In this document: positions 41,974-52,600 of the stretch, piece by piece
Numbering within the stretch: position 1 is the stretch's first letter
How the letters are laid out: each line of letters begins with the position of its first letter
Source: Manis javanica
Taxonomy: Eukaryota; Chordata; Mammalia; Pholidota; Manidae
Direction: 5' to 3'
DNA: 64,000 bases
Assembly: GCF_040802235.1 (NCBI RefSeq)
Contig: NC_133156.1
Span: 183,656,351 to 183,720,350, forward strand
The notes under the pieces: generated by a model
The model's input: the letters and a program-made list of their open reading frames with translations, nothing else
What the model was told of the DNA's origin: nothing
Databases searched by the model: none
Position numbers and translations under genes: made by a program

Positions 41974-42255
41974 ACTGCCAAGTGCTCCACTTAGGGCAAT
42001 GGGCATCTTCTTTGACAGTGGAACATTGAGCAGGAGCTTTGCCATTGGCAGGCCAAGCAGGAGGAGGCAGAATGTCTTCATTGTCACACCATAGAGTTCA
42101 AACTTAAGAAGACTTTGGCTTAAACAGTATCATTTACTCTGCAAATGATTATGTCTTCACCTGTCCTCTGTGATCATCACAAACTAATGAAACACCTTTT
42201 AGGTCTTAAGAATTTAGGTTACTCTGTTTTCCAGTTGCTCTGGCAGCTGATACAG
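41974..42255 (+). other. C2orf42: C2orf42 inferred leader exon 2 with upstream ORFs
   Basis: 282 nt bounded by a fine acceptor (TTTCCTTACAG) and donor (CAG then GTAGGA). It holds a 31-codon upstream ORF (41999-42094). A second one starts at ATG 42145 and, across the splice to 42788, stops at TGA 42794-42796. The exon is predicted from splice signals only. Confidence 0.5.
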
Positions 42256-42438
42256 GTAGGATTGAGCTGGGTTTTGGGGGAATGGTGGAAAGGAACTCAT
42301 CTCTCCCATTCTTGAGTCCTTGCTCAAATTAAACATCTGTGCATGTAAAGATTAGGTTAACTCATCCAGGTTGTTGTGTAGAACAGGATTGAACCTACAG
42401 AAATGCCTAGTTGTTATATTAGGATTTTTAAAAATATT

Positions 42439-42569
42439 GAGAGAGATGGACAGTGACTGCAATGGGGTATGGGGGGGGACTTGATAATAGGGGTAAATGT
42501 AATAACCACATTGTTTTTCTTGTGAAACCTTCATAAGTGTATACCAACGATACGTTAATAAAATAATAC

Positions 42570-42600
<31 letters not shown>

Positions 42601-42602
42601 TG
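42439..42602 (+). mobile_element. Short L1 3' end with (TA)n(GA)n at its tail
   Basis: L1 3' UTR end from GACAGTGACTGCAATGGGGT to TTAATAAAATAATACATATA. GAGAGAGATG occurs at 42439-42448 and 42593-42602, which looks like the target duplication. The right copy has become a GA microsatellite (about 42581-42600). Confidence 0.8.
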
Positions 42603-42787
42603 AAAGGCAAAGTTTCCTTCACTTTTATTTTCTTTGAGGGTTTAAATTGATGCTTTGAGGATACAATTTGAAAATGGTGGATAACTTACGATATTAAGTA
42701 CAGAAAGTGATTTTAATATACAGAAGTGATTTTAAGTATGTGTGTGTGAATGTATTCTCATGCTGATGGGCTTGCTGCCTTTTTTAG

Positions 42788-43622
42788 GGCCTGTGAAAAA
42801 TGGAACCAAACACTCTGAGGACTAAAGTCCCAGCTTTTTTATCTGATTTGGGGAAGGCCACATTGAGGGGAATCAGAAAGTGTCCTCGATGTGGCACATA
42901 TAATGGAACCCGGGGACTGAGCTGTAAGAACAAGACATGTGGAACCATATTCCGCTGCGGTGCAAGGAAGCAGCCTAGTATTGAAGCTGTCAAAATTGTA
43001 ACAGGCTCCGATCTGCAGGTCTACTCAGTGCGGCAAAGAGACAGAGGACCTGATTATAGATGCTTTGTGGAGCTAGGTGTATCAGAGACGACAATCCAGA
43101 CGGTGGATGGGACAATCATCACTCAGCTGAGCTCTGGACGGTGTTACGTCCCCTCATGTCTAAAAGCTGCCACTCAAGGCGTTGTGGAAAACCAGTGCCA
43201 GCACATCAAATTGGCAGTGAACTGCCAGGCAGAGGCCACCCCTCTGACTCTGAAGAGCTCGGTTCTGAACGCAATGCAGGCCTCCCCAGAAACCAAGCAA
43301 ACCATTTGGCAGTTGGCCACAGAACCCACAGGTCCACTTGTACAGAGAATTACTAAAAACGTTTTGGTGGTGAAATGCAAGGCAAGCCAGAAGCATAGTT
43401 TGGGGTACTTGCATACATCCTTTGTGCAGAAAATCAGTGCCAAAAGCTTGCCTGAGCGTCGTTTCTTCTGCTCCTGCCAGACTCTGAAATCGCACAAGTC
43501 GAATGCCTCCAAGGATGAGGCAGCCCAGAGATGCATTCATTTCTTTGCTTGCATCTGTGCCTTTGCCAGTGATGAGGCATTGGCTCAGGAATTCTCAGAC
43601 TTCCTAAATTTTGATTCCAGCG
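42788..43622 (+). CDS. C2orf42: C2orf42 first coding exon
   Basis: Acceptor TTTTTAG, 12 nt of leader, ATG at 42800, 274 codons plus one base, donor GTAGGT. This exon carries both zinc-type motifs. The open frame runs on a few codons into the intron (RWYG), which is not coding. Confidence 0.95.
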
Positions 43623-46600
43623 GTAGGTGGTATGGTTGACACAGTTAATCTGTTTTTCTAAAACAGCAATGGAAGAGTTCCACTGCTGGCATTTGGAAGG
43701 TGTCGTAGCAATCTTCAGAAGCAGTTACTAGCTAATTCAAATGAAAAGCATTCCTTCTTTTAATCCCAGTCAGCACACTTGCATAAAGGTTGGTTGGCTG
43801 GTTGGTTGAAATTAATGATCAAGAGACTTGGGCATTTTCAGTGAGACAAATCTAGCAAAGCTAGCTTTGCTGGGATTTTTTTTATTCCTCCGCAGATGCC
43901 CTATGTTAGTAAAAATGAGTAACACACCAAAAAAATCCCTTTTATTTCGGTTGACTGGCTCATTTCTTACCTTGAAGATGTGGAAAACTAGTCACTTGCT
44001 CAAAAGATTTTCAGAAGTTTCTAAATCAAATATTTTGTTACTGTTGTTTTTAACATATTTTAATCTTGCAGACACTTTATTTTCAGTTCTTAATGATGTT
44101 TAGTAGGCAGCAGCTCCTAAGTTTCTAATTTACATTTATCTTTGGAGTCTTATCATATTAAGGCCTATGAACAAAAACATGCTTGGGGAAGTTCTTTGAA
44201 GGCACTTATTTTAAAGCAGGCAGGCACTCTATATTTGTTTTGGGGGGTTGGATTTTTATTATATGTAATTTTTCCCTAGGCAGAGGCCCATACTTACTCT
44301 TAGATAGTATTAATAATTCAGAAATTTGTTATATTTTAGGTCTTAAAGAGATTATTGTGCCCCAGTTAGGTTGCCATTCAGAATCAACAATATCTGCTTG
44401 TGAGTCTACTGCCTCTAAGCCAAAGAAGAGGAAAAAGGAGGAAGTATCTGGTAAGCAGCTGTTTGGTTTGTTTTTTTAATGTGTTATCTTTAGAGATTGT
44501 TTTACAGTGTTTTATCTGTTTCACTGAATCTCAGCAAATATAAGAAATGTTTCTTATATTTCTTTTAATGAAAAATATTTTACCCTCCATTGATAATTCT
44601 ATAAGTCAAGCTAAGAGTTGGTTCCACTGGCCAAGTTTAAGATCCATCCAAACTCCACTTTTATTATTGTATATGTTTGTTCATCCCCTAAACATTCAGA
44701 TAGTCTACACCTTAATCTACCTTAGGAAGTATTATATAGTTTTTATCCAAAGAGCATTTAAAAATTTTTTGTGACAATAGTTAATTATATTTTCCACACT
44801 AAGTTAGGAGTATAGTTTGTTATCTGCATTTCACCATGTGGCACCATACGTGTTATATATATTTTTCTTTTTAATGCAAGTATAGCAGTGTCAAGTTAAG
44901 GATTTAAATCAGTATGAAAATGCTAAAGTGCTCTAGTAGATAAGTGTCAAAGGACTTCAACTCTAAACAAAAAGAAAATATAACCTGGTCTATACATGTG
45001 AACTGAACTCCAGACTCACTAGTAAAACAGTGAAATGCAAACATTTTACAAATGCAAAATTAAAACTAGATAGTTTTTGTTACCAACTTAGCAAAGATTT
45101 TTTAAATCATTACACCATAGGGAAAGGTGAAATTATCGCTCTTTGGCATGGCTAGTGTAATAAAGTTGCTATAACCATTTGTAAAAGTAGTTTGCAGTAT
45201 TTGTTAAGTTCCTACCCATAGGGAGCATTGTTGGAAGTAGGTCAAATGGTCATGGACAGTAGTTTTGGTGCTGAGAAGTTGGAGAAAGAATGAGATGTGG
45301 TCATTTCTGTGTTTTTGAGAGGCAATTCTGGCAGGAATATAGGGTAGAGATTGTTATTATATCATTACATTATTAGAGAAGTAAACATTTTTGGGGTTTC
45401 CTAGGAAAATAAAATTTTTTTTAAAATTTCTTACTTTTTGACTGGATAGTCCCACTTATAAATAATCCTTTTTAAGGAAATAATCCTTGGTTCAGAAAAA
45501 GCATTTTATTCAGAGATGCTCATTTTATGGTTACTTATAATGTTAAAAAATTAGGTAAGGGCCAACCACAGGGATAGTTAAATGAAGCATGAAAACTACT
45601 TGACAGAATATCAAGCAGCCATTAAAAATGATTATAAAGAACTTGGAAAATGTTCAGATCACTTGGGTAGCCAGAATTAAGTACAGAAAGTCAGTTAAAC
45701 TTGGATTTCAGATAAACAATGAATAACTTTTTAGTGTTTATTTAGATAATGAATAACTCCTGTGTAATTTTGGAATGTGCTTAGTTAAAAAATATTTATT
45801 TGAAATTCAAAAAAATGTTGCTAAACCTGGTAATCTTGCCATACTCATGGCAACTTAAAATTACAAAATCAGGAAAATTTACTGTTCACAAAAAAGAAAA
45901 TGGGTGATAGTTCATCAGAAAAATTAATAGGGATTGTCTGAGAGAAGGGAACAATGAGTAAATTTCTTTCCTTCCTTTCACTTCTGGTCTCCCCTGCCCC
46001 CATCAATTTCCTATAAAGAATGTAAGAAACTTAAAATGTCATGTATAAAAGCTAATGCTAATTCTTTCTTGAAATGAAGCTATCTTAAAGATTAGCAAAG
46101 ACTGTTTATATGTTTCAGACTCTTTAGAAATGAACATCGATTTATGTTCTGCAGACATGTTATTAAACACTATGATGATTTGTGGTTTAGGTGCGCAGAC
46201 GAACAGTTCACTGTTGCCTCAAGACTCAATAAGCAGTAATCTAAGGAAAGGTGGGCTGAAAAAGCCTGTGGTTGCTTCTGCATTAAAAAGGCAGGGTAAG
46301 TTTCCCTTCCCCAGAATAGGCTAAGAGGTGGAAAATTATCCTAAAGAGGCTCAAACTAATATAATCAAAAGACATATTGCATGTTGTCCCCCAAGGACTG
46401 CTAAGATAAACACTAGCAAGCACTGAGGTTGAGGTCTGTCCTCACACTAGCCTCAAATCACGCTCAAATCTAAATAACAAATGCAACAAAAATTACAGAC
46501 ATGTTTTGGCAGCATATATTTTATAGAATATTTTCCTTTTATTGTTTATTACCCACATTATTGGTTTGGAGATTTAAAGTTGAAAAAGAAATGTATTTTA

Positions 46601-49600
46601 CAATTATGTATTGATAAATATTTGTTGAGAAAGACAAGTATAGTCTGTTCTCCAAAATTAGTGAAGCTTGAAAACTTTCCTAAAAGCATTAGCATGGCTA
46701 TCATTCTGAATTTATGAGATAGAGTAACTTAATTTGAGCATAACATACATTTATATATATCACTTCTCAGAATAATTAAGCTTGTAAATTTGGGAATCAA
46801 CATTTTCTTAACTCTCCTTTAGTAGGTCTGGGTTATTAAAAAGCCATATATAATCCCTACCTTTATTCTCTGGTTTTGAAAGTAAGACCAATACCTAAAT
46901 AGCAAATAATACAAGACCAAAATCTTACTTAACAAGTTAATAAGAACTTAGACGTTCCAGGAATAAATGTTTTTGGAAGGTCAGGAAGTAAAAAGATCAA
47001 AACTATCAGAAGATTTTTAAAATGTTTTCATTACTTCCTTTGGCACAAAGAAAAAAGAAAACCTTTAATCAATATCATCGCTGTGTGCATTTACCTATGA
47101 GAATTTTAGTTTTGGATGACTAGTAGTTAAGGCATCATTATCTCTTTATAAAAGGGATGTACTTCAGACATGTAAAGACATTTAAGGAGGAGAAATAGAA
47201 TAGAATGTTAGGTCTGTGGGCATACAGACATATTCATCAGGAATACGACTACCTTATGGATCTCTGAAATCAGACATTATGTAAGGCCATTTATTTATTT
47301 ATTTGTTTGTTTGTTTATATTTTTTGCCCATGCATTCATTTATCGAACAGATCTTTAACAAGTGCCTTCAGTGTACCAGGGATTATTTTAGGCATTAAGG
47401 ATACCACAGTGAATGGGACAGGGTAATAAATTGCCACTCCTCAAACTGAAACTACAGATACTTAACATGTGTGTAGTTGAGGTGGATAGCAACTGATAGT
47501 CTGTTTTTAATGATATTTTTGTTGTTGAAGTACTGTTGATATACAATTTTCTGTTAGTTTCAAATATACAACACAGTAGTTCAGCGGTTACCCATATTAT
47601 TAAAGCCTCACCCCATCTAGTGTGGTTACTTTCTGTCAACATAGAAAGATGTTACAGAATTACTGACAATATTCTCCATGCTGTACTACTATCCAGCTTA
47701 TATTATGATTGAGAAATTTTGTTCCCATTTATCCTCCTCACCCTCCCCACCTACCCATTCTAATCCCCCATGGTAACCACTTGTCATTTCTTAGTCTACA
47801 TTTATGAGTCTATTGCTGTTTTGTTCCTTCTTTCTTTTTATGGCTGAATAATATTCTATTGCGTATATGTAACACATCTTCTTTACCCATTCATCTATTG
47901 ATGGACACTTACATGGCTTCCATATCTTGGCCATAATGTGGCGATAAACATAGGAGTGCATATATCTTTTCGAATCAGGGATTTTGTTTTCTTTGGGTAA
48001 ATTCCTAGAAGTGGAATTACTGGGTCAAACGGTATCTCTATTTTTAGTTTTTTGAGGAACCTCCATCGTGGCTGCACCAGTTGACATTCCCATCAACAGT
48101 GTAGGAGCGTTCTCATTTCTCTCCATCCTCGCCAACACTTGTTATTATTTCTGGTGGCTCTTGTAACTGGTGTGAGATGATAATCTCATTGTAGTTGTTA
48201 TTTGCATTTCCCTAGCGATAGTGATATGGAGCATCTTTTCATGTGTATAAGGCCATTCTTCAACACGCAGTTCAGTGTTGGCTACAAACTTTCCATGGTT
48301 AACAATATTAAACCCATTAGTCTCTCAGAGCTTTTCATTTTTTAAAAGAATCCATCTAGAAAAAAAGAAATCTGAATCTTCCATTTCACTTGGTATATCT
48401 AATATCTTTGAGTTTCTGTACAAACTCCTTAGCTTTTTCAAACTTCAATTAACTGTTTATTCTGTAAGAAAAAATAAAAGTTACTGAAGGTTTTTTTGGT
48501 TTTTTTTCCCTAGCCTGTAGTCAGCTGTTAGATGAGGCACAAGTGACCTTATCCTTCCAAGACTGGCTGGCAAGTGTCACAGAGCGCATCCATCAAACCA
48601 TGCACTATCAGTTTGATGGTAAGTATTGGCACTCAACTAGACTATTACTAAAAGTAAGAGAAATATTTAAGTAACTGAGTTGCAATTCTACTGTGTTTCG
48701 ATAGGGAAAGTAATTGGACTTCAGTCCAAAGTACATTGGGTCACAAAAAAGTAGAAATCTAAATGAGGGAAAGGAATAATCACATAACTAAAATGGAGGA
48801 CCAGCAAAATGAATTTAAAGGTACAAGAGAAAAAAACACAGTAAATAATAAGTAAAGGTAGTAGAGAGCCTAGGTCTTGGGGCATGCATGCCCATGCATA
48901 CACTAGTATGGGTGTGTGTGGTGAGGACGAAACTAAAGCCTTAGAAGATCATTCTAAGCCTCAAACTTAAAATCAAAATAAGTGGGGAAATGTTTAGAGA
49001 AAATCTAATGTGAGACTAAGATAGTTATATAGAATTACATGACATGCTAAGGAAGATGAGAGAACACAGGCTGGGTTTGGGTTGATTGTGATCATCCTGT
49101 GGAACTGCAGCAATTTCAAAGGTGGACCATCCAGCCAGTTCTTGCCCACTGCCTTAAAAAGCATCCTTGATGGATGGTTTTCCAGGCTTTGTCCAGTGAT
49201 GAGAAACCTGCCACTTTTGAGGCAGCTCATAACATTGTTGGACAGTGAGCTGTGAGGAAGGTCTTCCTCATTGTAAATGAGTATGTTAGCTTATAATACT
49301 TCCTGTTGGTTCTAGTTCTGTGCTCTAGCCACATGAAATAGGTCTGGTCCTGTTTCTAAGCAGTCCCTGCCACTGCACACACACCCATCGCCCTGCCTGA
49401 CTGGTCTTCTCTTTTCCAAGTGATACGTCTGAGGTCTCCAAATACTCCTCATGGCATATTTACAGACCTTATATAATTTTGATGTTTTTTGCTGAATGTG
49501 TTGCAGTTTACAAATATCATTTTAAAAATAAAGCATCCCTTAATAAAAATAAGTAAAAAATAAAAAAATAAAATAAATTAATAAAGCATCCCAACCTGAA

Positions 49601-52600
49601 TAGTAGCCTGGCACTCAATAGGAGACACTCATACACAGTAGATAGATGCTCACTAGGAAGAAAAGTTTTGAAGAATTAGAACTTCATGGTGAGGAAAGAG
49701 ATAAGAATGGAGGTCTTGAAATATATGTTTAGTTTTATTTATATTAGTTCAGAATAAATAAAACTTCAGAAGTTACTTTTTAGAAAAAAAATAGCCTGAG
49801 GGCTAAAGAGTCTATTTTTCTTTTAAAATTTTGTTTGAAATAATATAATAAATACCTATTAGCTCACCTCCCAAAACAGAAAATAGAACATTGGCAGTAA
49901 CATAAATTATCCACAGTGGCCCTTCTTCATCTCATTCCTGCACCAGCCCTTCTCACCATCTCCATTACCACGACCTTTGTCAAAGCCACACCTTCAGCTC
50001 TCTCCTGGACGTAAGCCTGTGTCTTTTGTGAGAGGTTTTCAAGATTGATTTGTGAACCTAAGCAACGTCTGCATTCAATAAAGTAGGCAAAATCAATTGA
50101 AAGAATGGAAATCTTTCTATGGAATTGTAGAAAACCTTTCATTTTTATTTTTCTTGGTTTGACCTTTGTTTTAAAATGGCATCTGAACTGTCTTTAAGAG
50201 CCATTCTTAAGGTATATCCAGGTAGGCAGAAGTACCATGTTTAGCCACATATTCCTGATGTTTTCCCTCTGTTGTGACTTCCCCCTTGGCAGAGTTTTTA
50301 GGAAAACTCTGAACTCTTTCCACCCCTCCCCTGAACACACTTTCTGTTGCCTTTTGTTGACCTAGTGTCTTACAAGCTTCTTTAAGAAATTTGTTAAGTA
50401 TTTCCAAACATTTGCCTGCCTTGAGATCATATTCAGAGAGAAAGACTAATGATTCCTGTTAGATAAACAGTGTCCTGACTTTGTGGTCTCTGGCATTCAT
50501 GGTCTTGACCATCTGAGAGCATACAGTTACTACACTTAGACATGGATATAATAGCAAGTGCCTGGGGACAGCAAGCTGGAGGGAATCAAATCTACTTTCT
50601 CAAACCTCATTGTTCTCATCTCATTTCATATATTCTTTAAAGGGAAAGTCTGTGCTGTGGTGGTGTTTACAAAGTTAGGGAATTGAAGTTATCTTTGGTG
50701 GATGACAAGGTTCTGCTGCATTTGTTATGACTGCAAAGGATCAAGAGCAGGCCTGGTGATGATAGTGCTTGGCTCATAAAAATCAATCAAAGCCTTCTTT
50801 TGCCTCTATAAAGAAATTTTCTTACTTTTAGTTATTACTTCCCCTCAATTCCATTTCCTCCACCTTTTCCTGCACATCAGAAAGCCCTCTGAGTTTCTTT
50901 AAATGAGTTTCTCCTTACTCCCTATAGGCAAACCAGAGCCACTGGTGTTCCATATTCCTCAGTCCTTTTTTGATGCCCTGCAACAGAGAATCTCTGCAGG
51001 AAGTGCAAAAAAAAGGCTTCCCAACTCCACCACAGGTATGGGATTTTTCCTCAGGAATAGCAATAGATGTCTTGATGTTAGAAAATTATATTTGGAAGAC
51101 TCATGGGGAATTTCAGGACTAGGGCTTCTAGTAACATGCTCAGTGCATAAAGCCTTAGCCTGTCAACTCTTATGGTAATGATCACAGTCTTCAGAGGCTC
51201 ATCCTTATTGCAGCAAGAAGAGTTAAAGGAAATATTCGGAAAGAAATGGTAAAAGAAAACAATGAAGTGCAGTGAAGGTGCCCACCAAGAAGTTTGATAT
51301 TTTCTAGCTATGAACCAGCTTCAACAAAAGCATCGCAGGCTCCAATCATTATTTTGGCTGGCTTTCTGGAATCATAGTACAGTATGTATCAAAAATGAAA
51401 ACTTGTTTTTCATGATTTCCAATTTTTGATGAAGATTTTTAGTGTACATAAATAAGTAGCATCTCCAAGAAGCATCAGAGACTTATAAGAAATTCATATA
51501 ATTTGATTCATCACATTTCTGCCAAATATTTTTATTTTAGAGTAATTCACTTTATAATTAAATTATTCTGGTACCTATTTCTTGGTTTTATATGATATCT
51601 TTCCACTACAGATCTGAAAGTACTGATTAGGGAATATAAGGAAATTAGGGAGACAAAAGGAAGAAGAAAGGATCACTCAGTGGCAAATAGCCCAAGTAAC
51701 TCCAGCTAGGAATAAATGCTGTTTCTTCAGTAAATTGTTATTTGATGGTGTAATGGGAACTGTTTGAGGTTTAATTCTTTCTTTGAATAGTACAGGCTGT
51801 GAATCACTCTTTTTAGGGCCATAAATCTTTGTCTTCACAGCCTACCTGACTTTTGAGGCAGCATTGATTCTTCCAATTTAAACTTTAAGCCTAATATGTT
51901 AATTTTAACCAATCCGTTAGCTATTTTTGCAGGCCCTTTGGTAGAACTCTTTTATAATTTTGCAGGCATGGCAATAGATTGACACTCACATTAGCAGGCT
52001 TAAACTCCATGTAATTATATTAATTATGATTTGACCTCTGATATATCTAAAGTTGTCAGAAGGTAAAAGTCTGTTTTATAATGGAGTCCTGTGCATATAG
52101 CTTTGCCATACAGAGAAACAAGTTTTTAAGAGCAAAAAGAAGGAGCATCTCAAAGCATCAGAGACTTTATATTAGCAGAAATCCATATAATTTGATTCAT
52201 CACTTTTCTGCCAAACCCTATTATAGGTTTTCCTCTAGAATTGCTTTTTAAAGGGTGAGATCTATAAGGAAAGAACAGCAGAGCACTGAACTCTCTAGAA
52301 ACTGAATAGCAAATATGGTGATAGAGAATGTTACTTTTTAGTAATCTAATTTTATTCCCCTTTTACATTAAAGCTTTTGTTCGGAAAGATGCCTTGCCAC
52401 TGGGAACCTTTTCCAAGTATACCTGGCATATCACTAATATCCTGCAAGTTAAGCAAATCTTAGACACCCCAGAGGTAAGAGTTTATTTCTACAGTAGTGG
52501 GAGAACAAAGAGGGGAAGAAAGGGAAGCAAGAACAGAAAGTACGTTTGTGCCAGTTCCTTGATCTAGAGACACCAAAGAGAATTCCTTTTTTTCATACTA

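Larger units (their letters stand above)
46296..48513 (+). other. C2orf42: C2orf42 intron 5
   Basis: 2.2 kb. It holds a TTTA/GTTT simple repeat (47287-47320), an L2-like piece and an antisense L1 (47505-48250). Confidence 0.7.
48619..50927 (+). other. C2orf42: C2orf42 intron 6
   Basis: 2.3 kb. 49060-49450 looks like an ancient CR1/L3-type repeat and 49530-49590 is A-rich. The remainder shows nothing I recognise. Confidence 0.65.
51036..52373 (+). other. C2orf42: C2orf42 intron 7
   Basis: 1.3 kb without a transposon I can name, but with a direct repeat pair about 0.7 kb apart (51458-51526 and 52144-52215). Confidence 0.75.

Noticed and set aside
43160-43540. Minus-strand frames of 120 and 126 codons
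   Set aside because: Shadows of the first C2orf42 coding exon.
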